64,000 nt of DNA from JBAYST01 sp034932745 (GCA_034932745.1 JAYFOJ010000001.1:186001-250000), one strand, 5' to 3'. Counted from the stretch's first letter, positions 15,020 to 28,580 are shown. Numbers and translations: made by a program. The notes: a model not told the origin generated them from the sequence alone.

Positions 15020-16240
15020 ATGCTAACAGTAAAAAACATGACAAACATCAAGGGCAAGACTGTTATCGTCCGTGTCGACTTTAACGTCCCTCTTAAGAAT
15101 GGTGTCATTAGAGATGACAACAGAATCGTTGCCGCTTTACCAACCATTCAAGATTTAGTTAAAAAAGGAGCAAGAATTATTCTTCTTTCTCACCTCGGCA
15201 AGATTTCATACAAAGAAGCGCCAGAAGTGATCGAAGACCAAAAGAAGAAAAACGATTTAGCCCCTGTTGCATTTCGTTTAGGCGAACTATTAAAACAAAA
15301 AGTCGAGTTTTGCCCAGTATCCACTGGTGAAAAACTTATTTCCATGGCCCACGCTTTAAAAGATGGAGAAGTAATGCTCGTTCAAAATACCCGTTACGAA
15401 AAGGGTGAAGAGAAGAACGATCCAGAACTTTCAAAGAAATGGGCTTCACTCGCTGATGCCTTCGTGATGGATGCTTTCGGAAGCGCTCACCGCGCTCACG
15501 CTTCAACATTTGGAATTCCAGAACTTCTTAAAACCGAAGGAAAGCCAGTCGCAATCGGCTATCTCGTCGAAAAAGAAGTCGAAAACCTTACTAGATGTGT
15601 CGATGTTAAGGCTAGCGATCGTCCATATATCGCCATTTTAGGCGGATTAAAAGTCTCCGATAAAATCAAAGTTATCGAATCGTTACTTAAAAAGTGCGAC
15701 AAGATTCTTATCGGTGGTGCAATGGCATATACATTCGCCAAGGCTCTTGGCCATACAACCGGAACTTCACCAGTCGAAGATGATCAATTAGAATACGCTC
15801 GTCGCTGCTTCTTAGAAGCTAATGGTCGCATTGTATTACCGGTCGATTCGATTTGCACAGATTCATTTGATGAAACGACAAGATCATCGATTATTACTAC
15901 TGATGGTCAAGATATTCCGGAAAAAATGGAAGGTATGGATATCGGTCCAAAGACAGCAAAAATCTTTGCAGAAGAAATTTCCAAAGCCAAAATGGTCTTC
16001 TGGAATGGTCCAATGGGAGTTTTTGAACAAAAAGAATTTACTAAAGGAACTATCGCTATTTGCCAAGCAATCGCTAATTTGAAACATTCATTCACAGTTT
16101 GCGGTGGAGGAGATTCTGCTGCTGCTGTTAGTCAATTTGGCTTTATGGATAAGTTCTCCCACGTTTCTACTGGTGGCGGTGCTTCCCTTGAAATGATCGA
16201 AAATGATGGTCATCTTCCAGGAATCGACATCATTCGGTAA
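15020..16240 (+). CDS. pgk: Phosphoglycerate kinase
   Basis: A 406-residue Pgk, which makes ATP from 1,3-bisphosphoglycerate. VRVDFNVPL near residue 19 is the family signature; LLSHLGK, MDAFGSAHRAHAS, the nucleotide-binding AILGGLKVSDKI and the final CGGGDSAAAVSQ and STGGGASLEM segments are all present. AAAGGAG lies 8 bases before the ATG at 15020; an in-frame ATG further upstream would start inside the gapA-pgk hairpin. tpiA begins 5 bases after its stop. Confidence 0.97.
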   Translation: MLTVKNMTNIKGKTVIVRVDFNVPLKNGVIRDDNRIVAALPTIQDLVKKGARIILLSHLGKISYKEAPEVIEDQKKKNDLAPVAFRLGELLKQKVEFCPVSTGEKLISMAHALKDGEVMLVQNTRYEKGEEKNDPELSKKWASLADAFVMDAFGSAHRAHASTFGIPELLKTEGKPVAIGYLVEKEVENLTRCVDVKASDRPYIAILGGLKVSDKIKVIESLLKKCDKILIGGAMAYTFAKALGHTTGTSPVEDDQLEYARRCFLEANGRIVLPVDSICTDSFDETTRSSIITTDGQDIPEKMEGMDIGPKTAKIFAEEISKAKMVFWNGPMGVFEQKEFTKGTIAICQAIANLKHSFTVCGGGDSAAAVSQFGFMDKFSHVSTGGGASLEMIENDGHLPGIDIIR

Positions 16241-16245
16241 GAAAA

Positions 16246-17001
16246 ATGAGAAGAAAACTACTTTTAGGCAACTGGAAGATGAATAAAACTATTGCTGAAG
16301 CAAAAGACTTCGCAATAGCTTCCACTCCATTAGCAGAAACCGCTAATAAGCATCACATTGATTTAGGTATCGCTCCAACATTCCTTTCGATTAAGGAAGT
16401 AAAAGAGCATACTTCACCAAAGATGATCGTGGCTGCTCAAAACGTTCATTTCGAAGATCATGGAGCGTTTACTGGCGAGATTTCAATCCCAATGTTAAAA
16501 GAAATTGGTGTCAATTGGTGTATCATTGGTCATTCTGAACGAAGAATGTACGATAACGAAACAAACGACAAATGTAATAAGAAGATTATCGCTTTACTTA
16601 AAAACGAGATGATTCCTGTTTATTGTTGTGGTGAAAGTCTCGAGATTTTTGAAAGAGGTCAGACTAAAGATTTCGTCGCTGCCCAGATTAAAGAAGGACT
16701 TAAAAATATTTCATTAGAAGACGCTAGACACCTCGTTATCGCTTATGAACCAATTTGGTCTATTGGCACTGGTAAAAACGCTTCAAAAGAAATCGCTGAA
16801 GAAATCTGCGGTTTTATAAGAACTATATTAAAAGAAATGTTTAAAGAAGTTTCACAAGAGATCCGTATCCTTTATGGCGGAAGTGTGAAACCAGAAAACA
16901 TTAAAGAATATCTCTCTTGTCCTAATGTCGATGGTGCCCTTGTCGGTGGTGCTTCCTTAAAAATCGATTCTTATGCCGGCTTACTAAATAACATTCTGTA
17001 A
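16246..17001 (+). CDS. tpiA: Triosephosphate isomerase
   Basis: A 251-residue TIM-barrel enzyme interconverting dihydroxyacetone phosphate and glyceraldehyde 3-phosphate. GNWKMNK near residue 7 holds the catalytic Lys, IIGHSERR the catalytic His, AYEPIWSIGTG the catalytic Glu with the mobile loop, and LYGGSVKPEN the phosphate-binding loop. It is the third gene of the glycolytic group; translation is probably coupled to pgk, since no strong ribosome site precedes it. gpm is not adjacent; eno lies 40 kb away. Confidence 0.97.
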   Translation: MRRKLLLGNWKMNKTIAEAKDFAIASTPLAETANKHHIDLGIAPTFLSIKEVKEHTSPKMIVAAQNVHFEDHGAFTGEISIPMLKEIGVNWCIIGHSERRMYDNETNDKCNKKIIALLKNEMIPVYCCGESLEIFERGQTKDFVAAQIKEGLKNISLEDARHLVIAYEPIWSIGTGKNASKEIAEEICGFIRTILKEMFKEVSQEIRILYGGSVKPENIKEYLSCPNVDGALVGGASLKIDSYAGLLNNIL

Positions 17002-17019
17002 TTAAAAGGAGAAAACGAG

Positions 17020-17793
17020 ATGGCTTTATTTAAAGAAGAAAGACAAACATACTCTGGACCATCAACCCAAACCGTTAATCTTGGGAAAGTTTTCGGTGTT
17101 ATGTTCTTAGGTATTTTATTAACGGCCTTAATCTCTATTGGTTGGGCTTACTTCCTATCCACTAGATTTTTGACCTACGATAACAACACTGGTTTAATCG
17201 ATATCAGTGAAAACATCTTCCCAGTAATTATTCCGGTTTCAATCGTTGCCTTTATAGCGATGATGATATCTAGTGCGATTGTTAATTATCGCGGGATCAG
17301 ATCAGACCGTCCAACTGGAATCCTTATTCCTTTTATTGTTTATGGTGTTTCAGTTGGTCTATTACTTGGATTATTAGTTATGCTTTGTGATCCGATGGCT
17401 TTGGTCGTCAGTTTAGGCGTAACAGTTTTAATCTATGGACTATTAGCTTTAATTGGAATTCTTTCAAAAGGTAATATGAATGGTCTTGCCTTTGTCGCGA
17501 GCGCTTTATTTATCGGATGTTTCCTCTTAGCTTTAATTAATCTATTATTAATACCTTTATTATCGTTAGAAGCATATAGCACATTCTTCTGGATTATTAC
17601 TTTTGGAATATTCGCTGCTATTCTTCTTACTACTATCTGGGATGTCTGGCAAATCAATAAGATGATTAGCGGGGCACCAGTTGGCCTGAATTTAACCCTT
17701 TATTGTGCATTTAGACTATATACGGACTTTATTGCCATATTTGTAAGAGTCCTCTACTTTGTCTTATTAGTATTTGGAAAGAGTAGAAGATAG
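17020..17793 (+). CDS. Polytopic membrane protein, probable divergent Bax inhibitor-1 (YccA/YetJ) family
   Basis: A 257-residue protein with about seven hydrophobic segments. The last segment, AFRLYTDFIAIFVRVLYFVLLVFG, resembles the LY-DFINLFL-LLRLFG end of BI-1 proteins, and the hydrophobic spacing fits; YetJ of this family is a pH-sensitive calcium leak channel. Conservation elsewhere is weak, so the assignment is tentative. AAAGGAG precedes the ATG. The 18-base spacing from tpiA and the terminator behind it make it the last gene of the glycolytic unit. Confidence 0.55.
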   Translation: MALFKEERQTYSGPSTQTVNLGKVFGVMFLGILLTALISIGWAYFLSTRFLTYDNNTGLIDISENIFPVIIPVSIVAFIAMMISSAIVNYRGIRSDRPTGILIPFIVYGVSVGLLLGLLVMLCDPMALVVSLGVTVLIYGLLALIGILSKGNMNGLAFVASALFIGCFLLALINLLLIPLLSLEAYSTFFWIITFGIFAAILLTTIWDVWQINKMISGAPVGLNLTLYCAFRLYTDFIAIFVRVLYFVLLVFGKSRR

Positions 17794-17814
17794 GGCCGAA
17801 TATTAAACTAAATT

Positions 17815-17843
17815 AAGCCTAGGAAACCCCCTAGGCTTTTTTT
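17815..17843 (+). terminator. Terminator of the glycolytic unit
   Basis: AAGCCTAGG and CCTAGGCTT form a 9-base perfect stem around AAACCC, followed by T residues. Confidence 0.93.
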
Positions 17844-17914
17844 ATTTCTATATAATCTTTATTTATAATAAATGGACCCAATTTTCTTATTTTGAAAAAA
17901 GTTATAAAAACATG

Positions 17915-17944
17915 TTGACACTTTTTTTAAACCGGTGATATTAT
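17915..17944 (+). promoter_or_regulatory. rRNA operon promoter
   Basis: Consensus TTGACA (17915-17920) and an extended -10 TGATATTAT (17936-17944), 18 bases apart. The predicted start is near 17951. It is the best -35 in the region, as expected for rRNA. Confidence 0.8.
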
Positions 17945-17950
17945 ATACAA

Positions 17951-18017
17951 GCATGCGGTCCACAAGACCTCGAAATTACTAGCGTAATTCATGCAAGCTG
18001 ATCTTTGAAAACTAAAC
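17951..18017 (+). other. rRNA operon leader: three-way junction and boxA-like element
   Basis: From the predicted start, GCATG (17951-17955) pairs with CATGC (17990-17994), enclosing two hairpins: GGTC-cacaa-GACC and AATTAC-tagc-GTAATT. It is followed by TGATCTTTGAAAACT, the Firmicute rRNA antitermination-type element that recurs in the 16S-23S spacer. Confidence 0.65.
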
Positions 18018-18094
18018 AGATGTACAAACAACAAACGTCAATTTTTAAACGTTTTAAATAACGAACCAGATAATAATAATGAATCAAGATACAA

Positions 18095-19613
<1,519 letters not shown>

Positions 19614-19908
19614 CTATGGAGAAAGTGCTAGATCACATTATGTGTTTCTAGCGTATGTACAAAACCTATAACTAATTCATTATCAATTGATCTGTTGGGT
19701 GCACAATCTGTTTAGTTTTGAGAGATCAGAACCCTCTCTAACTTGTTCTTTGAAAACTGGATATTATATAACATGTTCTTTCTGTTTATTGTCGCAATTT
19801 ATTGATTTCATCAATACAGTTGAGATAAGACACAAGAAAAATTTTAAATTAAGATTTTAAAATAAAAATAAATATTGTTAAGCAAACTAAAAAACCTAAA
19901 TTTTACGA
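19614..19908 (+). other. 16S-23S internal transcribed spacer, no tRNA
   Basis: 295 bases. No tRNA cloverleaf is present. It holds the second TGTTCTTTGAAAACT boxA-like element (about 19744-19759) and A/T-rich sequence flanking 23S. Confidence 0.85.
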
Positions 19909-22809
<2,901 letters not shown>

Positions 22810-22855
22810 CTAAGATTTTATCAATCAAAAAAGTAAGATTTAAGTTCATATTAAT

Positions 22856-22882
22856 TTGACGGAAAGAACAAAAAAGTATAAT
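22856..22882 (+). promoter_or_regulatory. Possible internal promoter ahead of 5S rRNA
   Basis: TTGACG and TATAATAT lie between 23S and 5S. Spacing is 15 bases to TATAAT or 17 to TAATAT, the same arrangement as at the rpsP promoter. Confidence 0.35.
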
Positions 22883-22918
22883 ATCTAGTTTTGAGAGAAC
22901 AACTTCTCTTAGTAAAAA

Positions 22919-23028
22919 AGTCTGGTGGCGATGGCGCGGTGGACACACCTGTTCCCATCCCGAACACAGAAGTTAAGCACCGTAGTGGCGAAGGTATCCG
23001 CAAGGAGAGAATAGCGAGCTGCTGGGCT
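22919..23028 (+). rRNA. 5S ribosomal RNA
   Basis: About 110 bases. It has TCTGGTGGCGATGGCG, CCCATCCCGAACACAGAAGTTAAGC (loop B/C region) and the closing GCTGCTGGGC; helix I pairs the first and last 12 bases including several G-U pairs. The 3' half is a little shorter than in Bacillus. Confidence 0.93.
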
Positions 23029-23042
23029 TTTTTATTTTATAG

Positions 23043-23064
23043 GACCTTTTTAAGGTCTTTTTTT
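23043..23064 (+). terminator. rRNA operon terminator
   Basis: GACCTT and AAGGTC pair around TTT, followed by seven T residues, 15 bases after 5S. Confidence 0.9.
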
Positions 23065-23119
23065 GTTTATTAGGACTTCTTATAAACTCAATAAGGTATA
23101 ATGAATTCGAGGTAATACT

Positions 23120-24367
23120 ATGGATATTAATTTAATACGACTAAGAACATGCATGAACGATACAGAAAAAAGAATATTGCAAGAAGATGACTATTTTATT
23201 GAGAATCTCAATCTATCATTAAGCGATAATGATCACTTCTTAAAAGAAAATGTGAAGAATTCTCCTGTAACATTTGTTTTTATTGAAACAGGTGGAACAG
23301 AAGAGGCTTTCAAAAATAAAGTATTAGGAAAAATACCAGAACCATATTATTTAATATCTAGTGGTCATAACAATTCGCTTCCAGCATCTTTAGAAATCAA
23401 AACATTTTGTGACGCAAAAAAGATTGGTTGCACAATTTTAACTGGAACAGATGAGCAACTTTCTTTTCTCGTCGAACATATTATTCATGTCCACATTGTT
23501 TTTAACGACTTGAAAGAGAATAATTTGGGCCTAATTGGAGAGCCTTCTGATTGGCTAATAGCATCCAAGGTTGACCCAGTTAAATTGCACGATAATTTTA
23601 GATTTAATCTCGTCAAAATTTCGATGGACGAGTTTGTTCGAGAAATCGAAAAACATAAGATAGAGCCGACATTTAGAAAGAAAGAACTCGAAGAAAAATG
23701 GAAAAACAAAGAAGTCTTAAAGGGCGCTCTAGAGATCTATGGCGCTTTGAAAAGATTAGCCAAAAAATATTCGTTGAGCGGTCTAACTGTTCGTTGCTTT
23801 GATTTGCTTGGGAAATATAAAAATACATCTTGTTTAGCTTTAGCGTTATTAAACGACGAAGGAATTACCGCTGGATGCGAAGGCGATGTCCCATCTCTGG
23901 TCACGATGCATGTCATGTCTAAGCTAACTGGTATGCCATGTTTTATGGCTAATCCTTCAACGATTGATTTTCAAGACCAATCCTTGATTTTAGCGCATTG
24001 TACAATTCCTCTTAAGCTCACGAATGGATATACTCTCGATACTCACTTTGAATCAAATTTAGGAATTGGAATTAAAGGTGAAATGCGCCCAGGTGAAATT
24101 ACGATTACGAAAATTTGCCCTGACTTAAAATCAATATTTGTTTCTAGTGGTGAAATTAAGGAAAACTTATCGCTACCCAATTATTGTCGAACGCAAATCA
24201 AAGTTAGCCTCGATGACGGTCTAAAAGACCTCATGGAGATTCCATTTGGTAATCACTTGATAATTTCGTATGGCGACCATGTGATGGAGTTTTTAAATTA
24301 CATCGATTTAGCCTTGCGAATTTATGGTAAGAAAAACAATAAAAAAGTATCTACTTTTGAACAATAA
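23120..24367 (+). CDS. L-fucose/L-arabinose isomerase-superfamily protein
   Basis: A 415-residue protein resembling the FucI/AraA-like sugar isomerase fold. The C-terminal half shows it best: VRCFDLLGKYKNTSCLALALLNDEGITAGCEGDVPS near 220-258 and FMANPSTIDFQDQSLILAHCTIPLKL near 273-298, in which Glu, Asp and His would ligand the Mn. Such proteins often have unknown substrates. It is a single gene behind the rRNA terminator, with TATAAT at 23097-23102 and GAGG before the ATG; no kinase, aldolase or transporter is adjacent to hint at a pathway. A non-isomerase role cannot be excluded. Confidence 0.7.
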   Translation: MDINLIRLRTCMNDTEKRILQEDDYFIENLNLSLSDNDHFLKENVKNSPVTFVFIETGGTEEAFKNKVLGKIPEPYYLISSGHNNSLPASLEIKTFCDAKKIGCTILTGTDEQLSFLVEHIIHVHIVFNDLKENNLGLIGEPSDWLIASKVDPVKLHDNFRFNLVKISMDEFVREIEKHKIEPTFRKKELEEKWKNKEVLKGALEIYGALKRLAKKYSLSGLTVRCFDLLGKYKNTSCLALALLNDEGITAGCEGDVPSLVTMHVMSKLTGMPCFMANPSTIDFQDQSLILAHCTIPLKLTNGYTLDTHFESNLGIGIKGEMRPGEITITKICPDLKSIFVSSGEIKENLSLPNYCRTQIKVSLDDGLKDLMEIPFGNHLIISYGDHVMEFLNYIDLALRIYGKKNNKKVSTFEQ

Positions 24368-24401
24368 AACTAACCTTAAAAAGATGTAAAAGTCTATAAA
24401 C

Positions 24402-24430
24402 TTGCTTTTTGTTCTTTTACTATGTAAAAT
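24402..24430 (+). promoter_or_regulatory. Promoter of asp23-fakA
   Basis: TTGCTT and TAAAAT with a 17-base spacer, TG directly before the -10. The predicted start is about 15 bases before the asp23 ATG. Confidence 0.6.
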
Positions 24431-24451
24431 AAAGCGACTTTGAAGAACATT

Positions 24452-24835
24452 ATGGAAACTAAAAGTAAAACAAAAACTAAACCAATTACTTCTAATGAAA
24501 AGAAGAGTGATAAACCACTTACAATTAAACCGGTAACGATCAAGGAATTAATCGCAGCGATTGGAAAAATCGCTCTTTCTTGTTATGGGGTAACCAAACT
24601 TCAAAGCAAACACCTCTACGAACTAAACAAAAAGAATATGAATTTAGACGATTCAATTGAAGTTTCTTATCGCCCAGATAAAACATACAACTTTAGAGTT
24701 TATATTTCGATTGCACCTCAATTAAAACTAACCGAGGTTCTTTCTGAAGTTCAAAAGAGAATTAAATACGAAATTGAGATGGCATATAAGATAAAAATCA
24801 GAAAGATTGATGTCTATGCCCAAAATATCGAATAA
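24452..24835 (+). CDS. Asp23/Gls24 family envelope-stress protein
   Basis: A 127-residue protein. After a Lys/Thr-rich N-terminus of about 25 residues, the Asp23 domain begins: VTIKELIAAIGKIALSCYGV near 31-50, then alternating strands (DKTYNFRVYISIAPQLKL) and a final helix (VLSEVQKRIKYEIEMAYK). Members are membrane-associated cytoplasmic proteins linked to cell-wall stress. Bacillus yloU holds the same place before fakA. The ATG at 24452 is preferred over an in-frame TTG at 24440; neither has a strong ribosome site. Confidence 0.85.
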   Translation: METKSKTKTKPITSNEKKSDKPLTIKPVTIKELIAAIGKIALSCYGVTKLQSKHLYELNKKNMNLDDSIEVSYRPDKTYNFRVYISIAPQLKLTEVLSEVQKRIKYEIEMAYKIKIRKIDVYAQNIE

Positions 24836-24847
24836 ATAAGGATTAAT

Positions 24848-26509
24848 ATGAAAACAATAGACGGAATATTTTTAAAACAGATATTGATATCTGGTGCGAA
24901 CAACTTATATAACCACTACCCTGAGGTGGATGCTTTAAACGTCTTCCCGGTTCCAGATGGCGATACTGGTATGAATATGAATTTGACCATGACTAGTGGA
25001 TCAAAAGAAATTCAAAACCGTAGCGACAAGAGTGTTTATGAAATTGCTAAGGCCTTCTCAAAAGGTCTTTTAATGGGTGCTCGTGGGAACAGTGGTGTTA
25101 TCACTTCGCAAATCTTCCGTGGTTTTTCCCAAGCCTTAGAAGGAAAAGAAGAGATTAACGCTGTCGAATTAGCGGAAGCTTGGAAAAAAGGTGTCGAAGT
25201 CGCGTATAAGGCGGTTATGAAACCAGTCGAAGGAACAATCTTAACGGTTGCTCGTGAATCAAGCGAAGCTTTAAATAAAAGCGCTAGAGTTGGAATGACA
25301 ATCGAAAAAGCTTTCGATGTCATGATCGAAGAATCAAAAGAATCTTTACAAAGAACCCCTGAACTTCTTCCAATTTTAAAAGAAGTCGGAGTTGTCGATA
25401 GCGGCGGATTTGGTTTTAGCCTTATTCTTAAAGGAATGCGTTTAGCTTTAAGTGGAGAGATTATCGAAAGAAGTCAGGCTACCGCGACTGAAAATGCAAA
25501 TCCAATTAGTATTGCCGGTTCCATCATAGAAAATGAAGAATTTGGTTATTGTACTGAATTTATCATGATTCTTGGACCAGATTCTGTTAAACGTCCATTC
25601 TCTGAAAAGAGATTTACAACCGTTTTAAGTAATCGTGGTAATTCCTTAGTCGTCGTTAAAGACGAAGAAATCGTTAAGGTCCACGTCCATACATTAAATC
25701 CTGGTGATATTTTGAATTATGCTCAACAGTTCGGTGAATTTAAAACTCTTAAAATCGAAAATATGACCGAACAACACCACGCCTTAGAAACGGGCGCTGC
25801 TGTCAAACCTCATATCGATTTAGTCGAAAAACCAAAAGCTAAATCAAAATTCGCAATGATCGCTGTTTCTAGTGGAGACGGAATCGATGCCTTCTTTAAA
25901 GAAATCGGCGTTAGCCAAATCGTAAGAGGTGGCCAAACGATGAATCCTTCAACCGAAGATTTCGTCGAAGCAATCAAAAATTGTAATGCTGAAAATGTTA
26001 TCATCCTTCCAAATAATTCCAATATTGTTATGGCAGCGTCTCAAGCTTGCGACGTCTTCGATGATGATGGCGTTAATTGTGTTGTCGTCCCTTCTAAGAC
26101 AATTCCACAAGGAATCACTGCCTCAATTATGTTTAATCCAGATGCGTCATTAGAAGAAAACGCAAAAGAGATGAAAGCAGCGCTTAAGACTGTTAAGTCT
26201 GGAAGCGTAACATTCTCCATTCGCGATACCGAAATCGAAGGAGTGAAGTGCAAAAAAGATGAATTTATCGGTATCTTTGATAAAAACATCGTTTGTTCGA
26301 ATAAAAACAAAATTAAATGCACTTTCGAACTTCTCGAGAAAATGATTAACGAAGATAGCAGTATCATTACTCTTCTCGTCGGCGAAGGCGTTACTACTAA
26401 AGAACGCAAAGAGATCGAAACTAAAATTGCTGAAGCCTTCCCAGATTTAGATCTCGATGTTCGCGAAGGTGGTCAACCAGTATACTCATTCCTCATCGGA
26501 ATCGAATAA
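24848..26509 (+). CDS. fakA: Fatty acid kinase catalytic subunit FakA (DAK2/DhaL domain, YloV)
   Basis: A 553-residue protein with an N-terminal DhaL-type kinase domain (residues 1-200): ALNVFPVPDGDTGMNM carries the Asp residues that bind Mg-ATP, and GARGNSGVITSQIFRG is the second signature. A middle domain and a C-terminal DegV-like/DAK1-2 region follow. With a FakB (DegV) carrier it phosphorylates exogenous fatty acids to acyl phosphate. plsX, which handles acyl phosphate, is 2 kb downstream, so the pair covers uptake-based phospholipid synthesis. AAGGAT precedes the ATG, and a terminator follows. Confidence 0.9.
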   Translation: MKTIDGIFLKQILISGANNLYNHYPEVDALNVFPVPDGDTGMNMNLTMTSGSKEIQNRSDKSVYEIAKAFSKGLLMGARGNSGVITSQIFRGFSQALEGKEEINAVELAEAWKKGVEVAYKAVMKPVEGTILTVARESSEALNKSARVGMTIEKAFDVMIEESKESLQRTPELLPILKEVGVVDSGGFGFSLILKGMRLALSGEIIERSQATATENANPISIAGSIIENEEFGYCTEFIMILGPDSVKRPFSEKRFTTVLSNRGNSLVVVKDEEIVKVHVHTLNPGDILNYAQQFGEFKTLKIENMTEQHHALETGAAVKPHIDLVEKPKAKSKFAMIAVSSGDGIDAFFKEIGVSQIVRGGQTMNPSTEDFVEAIKNCNAENVIILPNNSNIVMAASQACDVFDDDGVNCVVVPSKTIPQGITASIMFNPDASLEENAKEMKAALKTVKSGSVTFSIRDTEIEGVKCKKDEFIGIFDKNIVCSNKNKIKCTFELLEKMINEDSSIITLLVGEGVTTKERKEIETKIAEAFPDLDLDVREGGQPVYSFLIGIE

Positions 26510-26522
26510 AGAAACGCAAAAT

Positions 26523-26543
26523 GGGACTTTAAGTCCCTTTTTT
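26523..26543 (+). terminator. Terminator after fakA
   Basis: GGGACTT and AAGTCCC pair almost without a loop, followed by six T residues. Confidence 0.88.
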
Positions 26544-26547
26544 GTTG

Positions 26548-26553
26548 TATCAT
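26548..26553 (+). promoter_or_regulatory. Candidate -10 of recG giving a leaderless mRNA
   Basis: TATCAT lies 6 bases before the recG ATG, so transcription would start at the A of ATG. No ribosome site is present and no good -35 is seen; the preceding terminator is immediately upstream. Confidence 0.4.
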
Positions 26554-26559
26554 AACAAT

Positions 26560-28557
26560 ATGAAATTGACAAAATCACCACGAGTTAAACAGGCTCTTTA
26601 TGAGATGGGTATTTTTGATTATAAAGATGTAATCAATCATCTTCCTAGAAGATATGATGATTTTTCGTTAACAAAAGAAACCGGTCTAAAAGATAAAGAC
26701 CGCGTCGTTATATATGGACGAGTGATGTCTCTACCAACCTTTGCTTCAAGAAGAAAAGTATCGATTTCTCAATTTGACTTCATGAGCGAGAGCAAAAACT
26801 ACTTTAAAGTAATTGCGTATAATAGACCATATCTAAGATCTACTCTCAAACTTGGAGAGTTCTATACGATTCTTGGCGTTTATGACTTCAAAAACACTCG
26901 TGTAAACGCTTTAAACATCGTTAAGGGTAAAATATCGAGCGAAGATAGTTTAAAGCCGATATACGCGCTTCCTAGCGATTATCAAAACTATCAATTTAGA
27001 AGTTTGGTCAAGAAAGCTTTTGAAGAGGAACAAGGGAAGATTTTTAATAATGTTCCATATGACTTTATTAAGAAGTATCGTTTAGTCGATAAAGAAACAG
27101 CTTTAAAGGACGTTCATTTTCCGCGTAGTGTCGAGGATGTACGCCAAGGTTTTAGACATTTAAAATACGAAGAGGCCTTAGTTTTTTCGATTAAGAACCA
27201 ATTGATAAGAGAAGAAAATAAATCTTTAGCTAAAGTGAGAAAAGAACCAATCGATATTACTTTAACTAAGCCGTTTATCGAATCATTACCATACGAGTTA
27301 ACTAAAGATCAATATCAGGCCGCTGACGAAATAATTAATGACATGAATCAATCAGCCTTGATGTATCGACTTCTTCAAGGAGATGTTGGAACTGGTAAGA
27401 CAGTTGTTTCTTTTATTGCTCTGTACGCTAATTATCTAAGAGGAGACCAAGGAGCCTTGATGGCACCGACTGATGCTCTAGCAAGACAACACTACGAAAA
27501 CGCAAACAAGTTATTTGCAAAACAAAAACTCAAGATTGCGTTGCTTTTAGGTTCGACCCCAGCCGAAGAAAAAAGAAGCATTATCTCTGATTTAAGCGAT
27601 GGAATTATCGATATTATAATCGGCACGCATGCTTTGTTTTCTAAATCGACGCGTTATTCATCTTTAGGTTTAGTAATTATCGACGAGCAGCATCGATTTG
27701 GCGTGAACCAAAGAATGCTTTTAGCAAGTAAAGGTGATCACGCTGATTTATTAATGATGTCGGCGACACCGATTCCTCGAAGTCTTGCTCTTTCAATCTA
27801 TGGCGATTTAGATGTTTCGACGCTCTCTTTATTTCCTTCGTCATCTCGCGTTATTAAAACATCAGTAGTGGAGTCTGACGATAAAGTAATCGATGAAACA
27901 ATTGAATTGATGCTTAAAGAGAATCGTCAAATATATGTCGTTGCGCCTTTAATTGATTTGCGTGAAGATGAAAGATATTCAATCGATAAGTTAGCTGGGC
28001 ACTATCTTTTAAAATATCCAGGCAAAGTCAGTGTTTTGCACGGAAAGATGAAACAAGAAGACAAAGAATTAGCGTTACAAAACTTTTATAGTAACAAGAC
28101 CCCGATATTGGTTTCGACTCCTATTATCGAAGTTGGAATCGACGTCAAAAACGCTGGGGCGATGATTATTTATGACGCCAATAATTTTGGTCTTGCTTCA
28201 TTACATCAACTTCGTGGTCGTATTGGTCGAGACGGAAGAAGTGGAACCTGTTTATTGATTTACGATAAAGACGACGAAGAAGTAGAAGAGAAATTAGATG
28301 TACTAGTTCAATCTAATGATGGTTTTTATATCGCTGAACAAGATTTAAAGATGAGAGGACCAGGAGAAATGATGGGATTAAAACAATCTGGTCTACCTAA
28401 TTTTGCTTTTCTTAATATCGTCAACGATTACAAAATATTCGTCGTTGCTAGAGAAGACGCGAAGACGATTATGAACGAAAAAGAAGAAAAGAAATATAAA
28501 TGGATTATTACTAAGTGTGCTAGAGAAATTGAAAAGGATGATTTCGTTAAAGCATAG
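26560..28557 (+). CDS. recG: ATP-dependent DNA helicase RecG
   Basis: A 665-residue superfamily 2 helicase that reverses stalled forks and processes Holliday junctions. The N-terminal wedge/OB domain (INHLPRRYDDFS near 23-34) is followed by Walker A GDVGTGKT near 285, DEQH at VIIDEQHRFGV near 378, and later motifs MSATPIPRSLAL and QLRGRIGRDGRSG. It is slightly shorter than the 680-690 usual. The ATG at 26560 starts without a ribosome site after a terminator; an upstream TTG at 26542 overlaps the terminator T run and is rejected. Confidence 0.95.
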   Translation: MKLTKSPRVKQALYEMGIFDYKDVINHLPRRYDDFSLTKETGLKDKDRVVIYGRVMSLPTFASRRKVSISQFDFMSESKNYFKVIAYNRPYLRSTLKLGEFYTILGVYDFKNTRVNALNIVKGKISSEDSLKPIYALPSDYQNYQFRSLVKKAFEEEQGKIFNNVPYDFIKKYRLVDKETALKDVHFPRSVEDVRQGFRHLKYEEALVFSIKNQLIREENKSLAKVRKEPIDITLTKPFIESLPYELTKDQYQAADEIINDMNQSALMYRLLQGDVGTGKTVVSFIALYANYLRGDQGALMAPTDALARQHYENANKLFAKQKLKIALLLGSTPAEEKRSIISDLSDGIIDIIIGTHALFSKSTRYSSLGLVIIDEQHRFGVNQRMLLASKGDHADLLMMSATPIPRSLALSIYGDLDVSTLSLFPSSSRVIKTSVVESDDKVIDETIELMLKENRQIYVVAPLIDLREDERYSIDKLAGHYLLKYPGKVSVLHGKMKQEDKELALQNFYSNKTPILVSTPIIEVGIDVKNAGAMIIYDANNFGLASLHQLRGRIGRDGRSGTCLLIYDKDDEEVEEKLDVLVQSNDGFYIAEQDLKMRGPGEMMGLKQSGLPNFAFLNIVNDYKIFVVAREDAKTIMNEKEEKKYKWIITKCAREIEKDDFVKA

Positions 28558-28580
28558 AACTAAAATTGGCTCCAAAAATG

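Noticed and set aside
19614..19908. tRNA-Ile or tRNA-Ala in the 16S-23S spacer
   Set aside because: No cloverleaf or T-loop TTCGA sequence with a matching stem is found.
22891..23073. 60-codon frame covering 5S rRNA
   Set aside because: Coincides with the 5S gene and runs through its terminator.
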